Numbered from the stretch's first letter, positions 1 to 7,079 are shown. The stretch is 17,396 nt of DNA from Micavibrio_A sp040381535 (GCA_040381535.1 JBEIHF010000029.1:1-17396), one strand, 5' to 3'. A program made the numbers and translations. Notes: generated by a model from the letters alone, not told the origin.

Positions 1-3
1 GCT

Positions 4-591
4 ATGACGGATATGTTCCGGAACTTCATGCAAGATCCGTCTGGCACGCTCATGGGCATGGGTCTGGATGCTCAACTGGTTGCCGCGCTCGAACCTATTA
101 TAAGATTCTTTACAGCAAGTCTGAATTACTACATAGAAGGCTTAACACCAATCGTCAGCCAAGTCATGGAACAGACGGGTGAAAGAGCAAATGAGTTGCG
201 TGCGCAACACCAGGGCGTTGAAACAGCCGACGTTGGTGAATTCGTACTAGATGAAAGAGGCCGTATCGTACAAGCCGTTGCAGCCCCTGCCGATCTGGAA
301 GAAGGTGATATCGATCCCGAAAGAGAAGGCAGACAACAATTTGCCAATCTTGGCGGCAACCGTCGCGCCGTTGTTACGGTCGATGATGAAAGAGACATCG
401 TTTACAGAGGCGTTACGGATACGGAATTCGAATCTGCAGGCGGTACACAGGTTCGCTCGACATTGAAACTGGGTGATATCTTCGCGCCCCGCGCCGAAGG
501 ACGTCCCGAAACGGAACCGGAAACCGCAGCAGCATCCTACTTCAACCGCGTCATGGCTAGCGCCTCCAGAGTACTCGGCTTGGGCGGGTAG
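4..591 (+). CDS. Hypothetical protein, 195 residues
   Basis: I do not recognise this protein. The reading frame starts with ATG three bases into the window, so the true start could lie outside it, and no ribosome binding site can be judged. Residues 20-55 are rather hydrophobic, with an FFTASLNYYIEGL stretch that could be an amphipathic or membrane-associated helix. The remainder is acidic and polar, rich in E, R and D, and the last 20 residues again form a helix-prone segment (NRVMASASRVLGLGG). There is no signal peptide or known motif. A strong hairpin terminator follows 21 bases after the TAG stop, so this is the last gene of its transcript. Coding is supported by its length, the consistent frame, and the terminator placed just after it. 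Function unknown. Confidence 0.7.
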   Translation: MTDMFRNFMQDPSGTLMGMGLDAQLVAALEPIIRFFTASLNYYIEGLTPIVSQVMEQTGERANELRAQHQGVETADVGEFVLDERGRIVQAVAAPADLEEGDIDPEREGRQQFANLGGNRRAVVTVDDERDIVYRGVTDTEFESAGGTQVRSTLKLGDIFAPRAEGRPETEPETAAASYFNRVMASASRVLGLGG

Positions 592-612
592 TAGCCGGTC
601 AAAAAAGAATAC

Positions 613-640
613 AAAAAACCCGCCATATGGCGGGTTTTTT
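613..640. terminator. Bidirectional Rho-independent terminator
   Basis: A perfect palindrome: six A, then CCCGCC, an ATAT centre, GGCGGG, then six T. On the plus strand it ends the 4-591 gene. Because it carries A's on one side and T's on the other, it can also stop the minus-strand lipoprotein gene that ends at 662. Confidence 0.9.
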
Positions 641-661
641 ATGCGTTCATATATCTATGCT

Positions 662-1180
662 TTAACCGCACCAAACGCGTATGATCTTCATGTCTTCGCC
701 ATGCACTACATTGATGCGCTCAGGGTTGTGATCCATCGTCATCATGGAATCGGGCTTGAGCAAACGATAGGGACGCCCCGCTTCCTTCACTTTGGCCTCA
801 TCAACTTGGGTGCCGACCCATTCTTCAAAATCGCAATCCGCATCCGTAAACACTTCGCGCGATGGCGGCGGCACATCAGAATGCGGTATCTCCTGCTCTG
901 TCGCCGCTTCGCCCGCGGGTGAATCTTCGGCCATGCTACTTTTCGTCGTTGCGGCTTCAGTGGGTGTTGCAACCGCGGCATCGGCAACTGTTTCGCTGGC
1001 CGTTGCATCCGCGGGCGGCGTAGGTATCGACGATAAGGGTTCTTCTAAAGGCGGCGTATCCGTGCCTTGCGCCATGCCCTCTTGCGCGGCGGGCTCTTCG
1101 TTGTTATCGCAGGCGGTGAGCGGCAGGACGCATACAAGACCGCCCAGCATAAGCATCGGTAAGGAATATTTCTTAATCAT
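662..1180 (-). CDS. Putative lipoprotein, about 172 residues
   Basis: Start chosen at 1180 (MIKKYSLP...) because GGAG sits six bases upstream (GGAGCGCACC then ATG). A longer frame to 1201 has no such site. The N-terminus has two lysines, a hydrophobic core (LPMLMLGGLVCVLPL) and a lipobox ending LTAC, so it is predicted to be lipid-modified on that cysteine. The next residues are DNNEE; D at +2 would suggest inner-membrane retention under the E. coli rule, which may not hold here. A long low-complexity linker rich in A, E, P, T and S follows. The C-terminal 60 residues form a compact domain with three cysteines, including FTDADCDFEEWVGTQVDEAK and a final IRVWCG. That end resembles the small inhibitor-like 'subunit-protease inhibitor' folds in hydrophobic/acid pattern only, and I make no assignment. 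It is transcribed away from the 1305 gene. Confidence 0.75.
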   Translation of the reverse strand: MIKKYSLPMLMLGGLVCVLPLTACDNNEEPAAQEGMAQGTDTPPLEEPLSSIPTPPADATASETVADAAVATPTEAATTKSSMAEDSPAGEAATEQEIPHSDVPPPSREVFTDADCDFEEWVGTQVDEAKVKEAGRPYRLLKPDSMMTMDHNPERINVVHGEDMKIIRVWCG

Positions 1181-1210
1181 GGTGCGCTCCTTGAAAATCA
1201 TCCCAGAAAA

Positions 1211-1234
1211 TCACTGGGGACTTGAGAATTTCAA
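1211..1234 (-). other. Possible 7-codon leader ORF before the lipoprotein gene
   Basis: On the minus strand, a perfect AGGAGGT (1243-1249) lies eight bases before a TTG that opens a seven-codon frame (M K F S S P Q, then TGA). The stop overlaps a small hairpin (CCCAG/CTGGG, 1202-1218). The lipoprotein start is at 1180. This could be a translated leader peptide, or a chance purine run. Confidence 0.25.
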
Positions 1235-1304
1235 CAGTTTAGACCTCCTATCAGTTCCACGTCCATCCGAATATCGTTGTTTTTAACCATAACGGAGGCA
1301 TATA

Positions 1305-1826
1305 GTGAGGCCGTTAATAGAGAGCAGTGATATGAAGATCAGCAATTTATTGGCGGCCAGCGCCTGCGCAGGCATGCTGTCGGCATGTGACAGTCCGAGA
1401 CCCGAACAGGATCAGGATCTGTATCGCGCGTCCATAGACCTTACGGCACGCCGCGCGGAAATGATGCGCTTTCTCGAAGCTACGCAAAAATTTTACTATC
1501 AGACACTGGAATATGATCTCACCCCCATCACGCATGATGACGGCACCCGTAGCAACATAGGCCTGCTCGGCTGCGTGTTGGTGGAAGCCGAAATTACCGA
1601 CGAAGATAGAAAACTTAACAGACCGATCCGCGTCACTTTTATCGAAGAAGACACGCGCGAACCAATCAAAGGCACGATTGATGCCTCCAACCTCTCACGC
1701 GCGGAATGGATGCGTCCCGATCAGTGCGATGCATGGTCCCTACCCGTAAAAGGTGCGGCGGGATCGCGTCTCGAAGATCGCGATATTAACCAATCTTTGA
1801 CACCTTTGGCCTTATCTCCCATATAA
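1305..1826 (+). CDS. Putative lipoprotein, 173 residues
   Basis: No known family. GTG at 1305 is preferred because GGAGG (1294-1298) precedes it by six bases. The alternative ATG at 1332 (MKISNLL...) has only a weak purine run upstream but gives a cleaner signal peptide. Either way the segment ISNLLAASACAGMLSAC is a hydrophobic core with a lipobox ending LSAC, so a lipoprotein is predicted. The mature part (about 145 residues) starts with a helical, acidic stretch (YRASIDLTARRAEMMRFLE). It continues with a mixed region containing two more cysteines (LLGCVLVEAE and PDQCDAW), which could form a disulfide in the periplasm. It is divergent from the 662-1180 lipoprotein gene, with a shared 124-base intergenic region. 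No clear terminator follows it. Confidence 0.7.
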   Translation: MRPLIESSDMKISNLLAASACAGMLSACDSPRPEQDQDLYRASIDLTARRAEMMRFLEATQKFYYQTLEYDLTPITHDDGTRSNIGLLGCVLVEAEITDEDRKLNRPIRVTFIEEDTREPIKGTIDASNLSRAEWMRPDQCDAWSLPVKGAAGSRLEDRDINQSLTPLALSPI

Positions 1827-1892
1827 TTTTCTTGTTTTCATAATTGTTAAGAGGTATATAAAAGACCTCAAAACAAACGAAGGTTGCGGATT

Positions 1893-2414
1893 ATGAGACC
1901 ACCCTCTATACGCAAGACGCCTAAAATAGGTAAACGCACCATGATCGGCGGTGCCCTGGGCGCTTTGGCCCTGCTGGGATTTTGCACCATGCAAAACGAT
2001 GATGCTCCAATCCAACCTGCAACTCCCGTAACAACGGATGAGGACACCGCAGCGGATAAAGAGAGAGCCGAGCGTCGCAGAGGCGAAGTCACCATCATTT
2101 ACTACATCGTGGCGAACGACACGCAGGTAAGCTACGAAGTTGCCCCCAATGAAGCCGGCCCAACCATCAGAGCCGGATCATGCGCGGAGTCAGGCGCCGA
2201 GCCGACGCAAGAGGGCAGCCGCATTCTTTTGAAATTTACAATTTCCGCCGGACGCCGCGACCGTGCCTATTGGGCCTTCATCGAAGAAACCGCATTGAAG
2301 AACATTCACCGCCGGGACGACACCACGGCCCTGGGCGTAATCGAAAACTGTAGAGCGTCTGAAGTCGTCGTTGCACCTGCCGCTCCGTCCACACCTGTTC
2401 CCGCGCAACCGTAA
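1893..2414 (+). CDS. Membrane-anchored protein with one SH3-like segment
   Basis: ATG at 1893 is chosen because GAAGG (1879-1883) lies nine bases upstream. A TTG at 1884 would overlap that site. The protein starts with a basic stretch (RPPSIRKTPKIGKRT), then one hydrophobic segment (MIGGALGALALLGFC), so a single-pass inner-membrane anchor with the bulk in the periplasm is predicted. The cysteine after GF does not make a good lipobox. A polar linker rich in D, E, T and P follows. The globular part begins YYIVANDTQVSYEVAP and has the spacing of bacterial SH3-like (SH3b) repeats, ending at a conserved glycine-serine-cysteine. The same pattern occurs twice in the next gene, 18 bases downstream, so the two are probably co-transcribed and homologous. 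Function unknown; cell-envelope binding is only a guess. Confidence 0.65.
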   Translation: MRPPSIRKTPKIGKRTMIGGALGALALLGFCTMQNDDAPIQPATPVTTDEDTAADKERAERRRGEVTIIYYIVANDTQVSYEVAPNEAGPTIRAGSCAESGAEPTQEGSRILLKFTISAGRRDRAYWAFIEETALKNIHRRDDTTALGVIENCRASEVVVAPAAPSTPVPAQP

Positions 2415-2432
2415 TAGAGAAAGCATAATTCT

Positions 2433-3206
2433 ATGGCAAAACCCAAGATCATAAGAACACCTTCGGGGAATAACCCCTTTCTCCGGCACAAATGGAAATT
2501 TGCAGCCGTTGCTGGCGCGCTTACTTTGGGCACCTTCGCCGTTATGAACATGGATGACGATAACGCATCGCCTCGCGTGGATCCTGCCGCTTCATCGGGT
2601 GCGACACCTATAAATCCTGCGGATCCTGCTCCCGTTGATCCGGCCAGCCCGCCGCCTCCGCCCGCTCAGCCGTCCGCACCTCCGCCCGTGACAACATTCT
2701 ACAATATCGGGGCGAATGCCAGGCCCACCCCTCTGTTCACCACCGAAAGCCCCACAAGCGCTGTCATCGGCTATATCGGAGGCTGCTTCAGCACGACCGA
2801 TGCGACGGGTGAAATACGGGAAATTAAAATCAACACGCCAGAAGGCGAGCGCACCGGACATATCAATGTCAGAGGCGCACGCCCAGGCACAATCGTGCGT
2901 GATCCCGACATGTCCGCTGCGGAATGTGCGGGCACGATCACGGCTGCGAAAGATGTGCCAATTACGGAAGATTATTACAGAATGGCCGCAGGCTCGAACA
3001 TCTTGTACACACCTCGCGACGGAGCGAGGGTAAAAGAACATTTCGAGTTATCGGTATGTCTCAGAATTGTCGATGCCGTGAACAGCAATGGCACGCCTTA
3101 TGCAGCCGTCATCCTGAGCGTTCCGGGCAGACGCACGCCCGTTGCAGGCTGGGCTTGGAATAATACCCTGACGATCGACGCTGGCTGTATCCCACAGACG
3201 CCCTAA
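2433..3206 (+). CDS. Membrane-anchored protein, Pro-rich linker, two SH3-like segments
   Basis: 257 residues. A cytoplasmic basic stretch (FLRHKWK) leads into one membrane segment (about residues 23-38, FAAVAGALTLGTFAVM). A linker of about 50 residues dominated by P, A and S follows, including five consecutive prolines. Two similar segments then occur: one beginning FYNIGANARPTPLF (about residue 89) and one beginning YYRMAAGSNILYTP (about residue 182). Each runs to a cysteine about 25-30 residues later, and the pattern also matches the single segment of the upstream gene. This is compatible with bacterial SH3-like domains, which often bind peptidoglycan, but no diagnostic residues prove it. 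The ribosome binding site is weak (GAGAAAG). It follows the preceding gene by 18 bases, and lepA begins about 60 bases downstream on the same strand. Confidence 0.7.
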   Translation: MAKPKIIRTPSGNNPFLRHKWKFAAVAGALTLGTFAVMNMDDDNASPRVDPAASSGATPINPADPAPVDPASPPPPPAQPSAPPPVTTFYNIGANARPTPLFTTESPTSAVIGYIGGCFSTTDATGEIREIKINTPEGERTGHINVRGARPGTIVRDPDMSAAECAGTITAAKDVPITEDYYRMAAGSNILYTPRDGARVKEHFELSVCLRIVDAVNSNGTPYAAVILSVPGRRTPVAGWAWNNTLTIDAGCIPQTP

Positions 3207-3231
3207 TAACGGCCTAAAACCGCCCTTTTCA

Positions 3232-3259
3232 GCCCCCTTCGCCCTTGCCTTTTGGGGGC
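3232..3259 (+). promoter_or_regulatory. Hairpin covering the lepA ribosome binding site
   Basis: GCCCCC (3232-3237) is perfectly complementary to GGGGGC (3254-3259), with 16 bases between. The G run is the only Shine-Dalgarno-like sequence for lepA, ten bases before ATG 3269. If formed in the mRNA, the hairpin would hide it. No T run follows, so it is not a terminator. Confidence 0.4.
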
Positions 3260-3268
3260 GAAATCCGT

Positions 3269-5101
3269 ATGTTCGCGGCCATGAGCCATCCTAAAACCAA
3301 GCCTTTGGACCAAATACGCAATTTCGCGATCATCGCGCACATTGACCATGGGAAATCCACCCTCGCCGACCGTCTGATTCAAACCTGCGGCGGGCTCGAG
3401 GCTAGAGAGATGACCGAACAGGTCCTCGACAACATGGACATCGAAAAAGAGCGCGGGATTACGATCAAGGCGCAAACGGTCCGCCTCGCCTACAAGGCCA
3501 AAGACGGAATCGAATATCAATTGAATTTGATGGACACGCCGGGCCACGTGGATTTCGCGTATGAAGTCTCGCGCTCGCTCGCTTCTTGCGAAGGTTCCAT
3601 CCTCGTTGTGGATTCCACGCAAGGCGTCGAAGCGCAAACGCTCGCCAACGTTTATCAAGCGCTCGATAACCATCACGAAATCATTCCGACGATCAACAAG
3701 ATCGATCTTCCAGCCGCCGATCCTGAAAAAGCGAAGAAGCAGATCGAAGACGTTATCGGGCTCGACGCATCCGACGCTGTGCTGGTAAGTGGAAAAAGCG
3801 GTGTCGGCATTCCCGATTTGCTTGAAGCCATCGTCGCGCGCCTGCCCGCGCCCAAAGGCTCTACGGAGAATACAACCAAGGCTTTGCTCGTGGATTCTTG
3901 GTACGATGCGTATCTGGGCGTTGTCATTCTGGTCCGCGTTATCGACGGCTACCTCAAGAAGGGTCAGAAGATCCGTTTCATGGGCACGGGCGCAACGCGC
4001 GAGATTGACAGGGTGGGTATGTTCACACCCAAAAAAGTCGTGCTCGATGCGCTCGGCCCCGGCGAGATGGGATTCATCACCGCCGCCATCAAGGACATCA
4101 CCGATACACTGGTCGGCGATACCATCACGGATGAAAGAAACCCCGCCAAAGAAGCCTTGGCAGGATTCAAACCTTCCGTACCGATGGTGTTTTGCTCCCT
4201 CTTCCCAGCGGATTCATCAGATTTTGAAAAACTGCGTGAATCCATCGGCAAACTGAAACTAAACGATGCATCGCTCCATTACGAACCCGAAAACTCCCAA
4301 GCGCTCGGCATGGGTTTCCGCTGCGGCTTCCTGGGTCTCTTGCACATGGAAATCATCCAAGAGCGTCTGGAGCGTGAATTCGACCTCGACCTCATCCCCA
4401 CCGCGCCGAGCGTTGTGTACAAGGTGTACCTCACCAACGGCGAGGAAATAGAACTCTACAATCCCGCCGATATGCCCGATGCCTCGCGCATCGCGAAGAT
4501 CGAAGAGCCGTTTATCCGTGCCACCATCATGACGCCTGATGAATATGTCGGTTCGCTTTTGCAATTGTGTCAGGAACGCCGCGGCATTCAAAAAGAACTT
4601 ACCTATATCGGCGCGCGCGCCATGCTGGTTTACATGCTCCCGCTTAATGAGGTTGTGTTTGATTTCTATGACCGTTTGAAATCCATCTCTCGCGGGTACG
4701 CATCGTTTGATTACGCCATCGACCATTACGCCGAAGGTGATTTGATCAAGATGGATATTCTGGTGAACGCCGAACCCGTCGATGCGTTATCGATGGTCGT
4801 GCACAGATCACAAGCAGAACGCAGAGGCCGCGGTATGTGCGAGCGATTGAAAGAACTCATCCCCCGCCAGATGTTCAAAATCGCCATTCAGGCCGCCATC
4901 GGCGCGAAATTCATCGCACGCGAAGATATTTCCGCGATGCGCAAAGACGTGACCGCCAAATGTTACGGCGGCGATGCCACGCGTAAACGCAAACTGCTCG
5001 ACAAGCAGAAAAAAGGTAAACTCAAAATGCGTCAGTACGGGAATGTCGAAATCCCGCAGTCTGCCTTTATCGCCGCGCTTAAAATGGGCGACGAGAAGTG
5101 A
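3269..5101 (+). CDS. lepA: Elongation factor 4 (LepA), ribosome back-translocase GTPase
   Basis: LepA/EF4 binds the ribosome during translation and hydrolyses GTP; it is linked to back-translocation and to assembly of the 30S subunit. All GTPase motifs are present: AHIDHGKST (G1), RGIT (G2), DTPGHVD (G3), NKID (G4) and SGKSG (G5). The LepA-specific C-terminal end is intact (YGGDATRKRKLLDKQKKGK, then MRQYGNVEIP). The length from 3269 is 610 residues, close to the usual 600. Possible starts are TTG 3245, ATG 3269 and ATG 3281. I chose 3269 because GGGGG lies ten bases upstream; 3281 (MSHPKTKPLDQIRNF) is equally good by family alignment. It follows the SH3-like gene closely and may read through from it. 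Nothing is missing or odd in the protein. Confidence 0.97.
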   Translation: MFAAMSHPKTKPLDQIRNFAIIAHIDHGKSTLADRLIQTCGGLEAREMTEQVLDNMDIEKERGITIKAQTVRLAYKAKDGIEYQLNLMDTPGHVDFAYEVSRSLASCEGSILVVDSTQGVEAQTLANVYQALDNHHEIIPTINKIDLPAADPEKAKKQIEDVIGLDASDAVLVSGKSGVGIPDLLEAIVARLPAPKGSTENTTKALLVDSWYDAYLGVVILVRVIDGYLKKGQKIRFMGTGATREIDRVGMFTPKKVVLDALGPGEMGFITAAIKDITDTLVGDTITDERNPAKEALAGFKPSVPMVFCSLFPADSSDFEKLRESIGKLKLNDASLHYEPENSQALGMGFRCGFLGLLHMEIIQERLEREFDLDLIPTAPSVVYKVYLTNGEEIELYNPADMPDASRIAKIEEPFIRATIMTPDEYVGSLLQLCQERRGIQKELTYIGARAMLVYMLPLNEVVFDFYDRLKSISRGYASFDYAIDHYAEGDLIKMDILVNAEPVDALSMVVHRSQAERRGRGMCERLKELIPRQMFKIAIQAAIGAKFIAREDISAMRKDVTAKCYGGDATRKRKLLDKQKKGKLKMRQYGNVEIPQSAFIAALKMGDEK

Positions 5102-5199
5102 TCGTTTGCTTGGGTTTACGACCTAAAAAATAAACCTTCCCAATCTCCTGATATTTCGCAAGAAAACCCTTTTTAGGATCTATTTAGCATCTCTCATCT

Positions 5200-5226
5200 C
5201 CCCGGATGTATAGCGCGCGGGGTTTT
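5200..5226 (+). terminator. Weak possible lepA terminator
   Basis: CCCCG (5200-5204) pairs with CGGGG (5218-5222), leaving a 13-base loop, and TTTT follows directly. The stem is short, and the site lies about 100 bases after the lepA stop. Confidence 0.3.
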
Positions 5227-5441
5227 GGGGGATTCCCTCGGCCGCGTCCTGCTTTAACCCCACGCCCCAAACATGCCTATGTAGGACTTGGGGCCTTGCT
5301 ACTGACACTTACATTAGCGGGGGCACATTTCGCCTTTAAGAAGCTCACTCCTTAATTGGTTAACGCCAAAGACAACACGCAGCGCAAAGAATCTTCTCTC
5401 CCTTGCAAAAGTCGCATTGTTATGAACATAAAAAAGGCCTA

Positions 5442-5457
5442 TTACCATATACGGTAA
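5442..5457 (+). promoter_or_regulatory. Inverted repeat upstream of the DUF4114 gene, possible operator
   Basis: TTACC, six bases, GGTAA: perfect 5-base arms in an AT-rich stretch about 40 bases before the start codon. A TATAAT hexamer at 5475-5480 lies between it and the ribosome binding site AGGAG (5482-5486). That hexamer is too close to the binding site to be a normal -10 box. Confidence 0.3.
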
Positions 5458-5496
5458 AATCCATTTTATCACTGTATAATTAGGAGATTAAACACC

Positions 5497-6522
5497 ATGT
5501 TCAAGAATAAATCCAACACCAAGCACGATGACCGCGACTACGACAAAGGTCACGACAATGACAGGAACTGGGGCAAGAAAGACAATATTTGGGACTGTGA
5601 TAACGGTTTCTATGGTCGCCCTCACTACCAACAGGTAGTGGTTCAAAAAGCGCACAAATTTGCAGGCAACAAATTCCACGTAACCCTGCAAGAAGGCGTT
5701 GCGATCGATGCTAACGAGCAAAAACAGCTCGGCATCAAGAGCGGCAACCTCGATGTCAACGACAGCACGGTTATTGCCGGTAAAATCACGTTCAAGGAAG
5801 CCCTGTTCGAAAACACGCTCGGCGTGTTTACCACGAAAAAAGACGGCACGATCAACGCCGTTGAATTCGTTGTAAAAGACACGGGCGCCATCGGCGCGAC
5901 GTTCGAAGTTGAGGCAGGCGATAAAGACAGAGGGGTAGGCTTCTTCCTAGTTGCTGACGGCGAAGGCAAGAACAACAACTATAACGGCCTTGATTTCGCA
6001 AACGGCGAACTAAACTTCGTTTACAACTTCGGTCTGCCCGGCGAACGCGATGCCAAAGTCACAGACAGCGGCAACAACGTCACACTGGTCTTCACGGCAG
6101 CGAACAGCACCGAAACCGTCATTCAAGGTAATGTATGGTTCACGAACGAGCGCGGTGAATCAAACTCTCTTAACAAGGACGGCATGCAACACGCTCTGTC
6201 CGGCGTTAAGAAAGGCAGCGATTGCGAAACATTAACCATCGCCTTCGAAGATGTCGAAAAAGGCCACTCCGACCTTGACTATAACGACACGGTTTTCGAT
6301 GTTCAATTGTACGACGAGAAAGTCGTTTGCAAGCCGATCAAGTGCTGCGACGTTATCGACCGTGGCTGCGATGTAGACAAAGCTATCAACGACTTCGTTT
6401 ACAGCAAAGACAAAGGCGATTGCACACCTCCTCCGGTGAACTGCAACACGAACCAGGTCACAGCAGCAGCTATCCTGTCCGTTCCAACACAGGACGACCA
6501 GCAACACGTGTCAGCCGTCTAA
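5497..6522 (+). CDS. DUF4114-domain protein, 341 residues
   Basis: AGGAG (5482-5486) sits ten bases before the ATG. Residues 1-45 are highly charged and polar (many D, K, N, H), with no signal peptide. Residues 100-125 carry FENTLGVFTTKKDGTINAVE and residues 225-270 carry SLNKDGMQHALSG, then LTIAFEDVEKGHSDLDYND. That end matches the DUF4114 signature (F-E-D, acidic/glycine loop, D-x-D-x-N-D, V-F), a domain seen mainly in secreted or surface proteins and likely to bind calcium. After the domain there are six cysteines in about 40 residues (278-316), then a TPPPV linker and a tail ending VSAV. Lack of an N-terminal signal is typical of type I secreted proteins, but no secretion genes are in this window. 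The gene stands alone, with a strong terminator after it. Codon use is regular, with many AAC, GGC and AAA codons, as expected of an abundant protein. The domain assignment is fairly sure; role and location are inferred. Confidence 0.85.
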   Translation: MFKNKSNTKHDDRDYDKGHDNDRNWGKKDNIWDCDNGFYGRPHYQQVVVQKAHKFAGNKFHVTLQEGVAIDANEQKQLGIKSGNLDVNDSTVIAGKITFKEALFENTLGVFTTKKDGTINAVEFVVKDTGAIGATFEVEAGDKDRGVGFFLVADGEGKNNNYNGLDFANGELNFVYNFGLPGERDAKVTDSGNNVTLVFTAANSTETVIQGNVWFTNERGESNSLNKDGMQHALSGVKKGSDCETLTIAFEDVEKGHSDLDYNDTVFDVQLYDEKVVCKPIKCCDVIDRGCDVDKAINDFVYSKDKGDCTPPPVNCNTNQVTAAAILSVPTQDDQQHVSAV

Positions 6523-6545
6523 TCACGATTTTGCCTAAGTATTTG

Positions 6546-6574
6546 AAAACCCCCTGCATGTCAGGGGGTTTTTT
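6546..6574 (+). terminator. Rho-independent terminator of the DUF4114 gene
   Basis: AAAACCCCCTG, loop CATGT, CAGGGGG, then six T. It starts 23 bases after the stop codon. Confidence 0.93.
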
Positions 6575-6600
6575 CTTGGGCGTGCTAAAAACAGGGCATA

Positions 6601-6627
6601 AAAAAACCGCCCCGTGAAAGGGGCGGT
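6601..6627 (-). terminator. Rho-independent terminator of the HU gene
   Basis: On the minus strand, CCGCCCC and GGGGCGG (6607-6613 and 6620-6626) form a stem around a six-base loop. A run of six T follows (the six A at 6601-6606 on the plus strand). It lies about 35 bases after the HU stop. Confidence 0.9.
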
Positions 6628-6659
6628 TTTCGAAATCGTTGCCGATCTCTCTAGAAGTC

Positions 6660-7079
6660 CTAGAGAACAGCTGCTTTGAGGTCTTTGGAGACGCGGAAAG
6701 CTACTTTTTTCTTGGCGGGGATTTTGATGGTTTCGCCCGTCGCAGGGTTACGGCCCATACGTGCGGAGGTGCGTTTTACCATCAGGATACCGAAACCGGG
6801 AACGCGTACTTTGGCGCCGCGTTTGATGTGTTTCGTGATGTGTGCGATCAGGTCGCCCAGCATCGTTTCAGCTTGCTTTTTGGGCAGCATGTGCAGTTGG
6901 GACAGGTCCGTCGCCAGTTGCTTCAGCGTAACAACGTCACCCGTTGCTACAGAAACGAATTTGGTCGGTTTTGCGGCCGGAGCAGCTTTAGCTTTCGCTT
7001 TTGCTTTTGCCGGGGCTTTTTTCGGAGCAGCTTTTTTAGGAGCAGCTTTCGCTTTTGCTTTTGCTTTCGCTTTAGCCAT
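6660..7079 (-). CDS. HU-type DNA-binding protein with histone H1-like N-terminal tail
   Basis: HU proteins are dimers that bend and compact DNA. The core (about residues 49-139) carries the family hallmarks VPGFGIL and GRNPATGETIKIPAKK, with the intercalating arm residues R-N-P at 110-112, followed by VAFRVSKDLK. Normal HU is about 90 residues. This one has an extra N-terminal tail of about 45 residues made almost only of K, A and P (KAKAKAKAKAAPKKAAPKK type), like histone H1 or the tails of HU variants in some other bacteria. It should bind DNA non-specifically and make the protein more basic. GAAGGA (7089-7094, minus strand) lies nine bases before the ATG. The gene is monocistronic, with its own terminator. 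The tail DNA is a low-complexity GCN/AAA repeat, so its length may vary between strains. Confidence 0.93.
   Translation of the reverse strand: MAKAKAKAKAKAAPKKAAPKKAPAKAKAKAKAAPAAKPTKFVSVATGDVVTLKQLATDLSQLHMLPKKQAETMLGDLIAHITKHIKRGAKVRVPGFGILMVKRTSARMGRNPATGETIKIPAKKKVAFRVSKDLKAAVL

Larger units (their letters stand above)
5102..5496 (+). other. 395-base gap with several strong hairpins; possible structured RNA
   Basis: No convincing gene is seen here. From left to right it holds: GGTTTA/TAAACC (5113-5118, 5131-5136); CCCCG/CGGGG followed by TTTT (5200-5226), which could end lepA; and a stem GCCCCAA/TTGGGGC (5264-5270, 5288-5294) with an inner ACAT/ATGT stem (5271-5282). TTTGGGG at 5224-5230 can pair with the same CCCCAAA (5265-5271), so two mutually exclusive folds exist. 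Near the right end is an inverted repeat TTACC/GGTAA (5442-5446, 5453-5457). I checked for tRNA, tmRNA, SRP RNA, RNase P and 6S RNA signatures and could not identify any. The gap may contain a small RNA, a long leader for the DUF4114 gene, or both. Confidence 0.4.

Noticed and set aside
792..1286. A 164-codon plus-strand frame opposite the 662-1180 lipoprotein
   Set aside because: Its composition (A, S, V, G runs) mirrors the Ala/Thr/Pro linker of the lipoprotein, which has a ribosome binding site, signal peptide and lipobox.
1893..2414. A lipoprotein signal in the 1893 gene (LLGFC)
   Set aside because: Phe at the position before the cysteine does not fit the lipobox, which needs a small residue there. 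A simple membrane anchor fits better.
5200..5345. 6S RNA, SRP RNA, tmRNA or a tRNA in the gap after lepA
   Set aside because: I could not find their conserved sequences or ends. The region is reported only as a possible unknown structured RNA.
5475..5480. Perfect TATAAT before the DUF4114 gene as its -10 box
   Set aside because: The transcript would start at or after the Shine-Dalgarno AGGAG (5482-5486) and lose it. There is also no -35 at the right distance.
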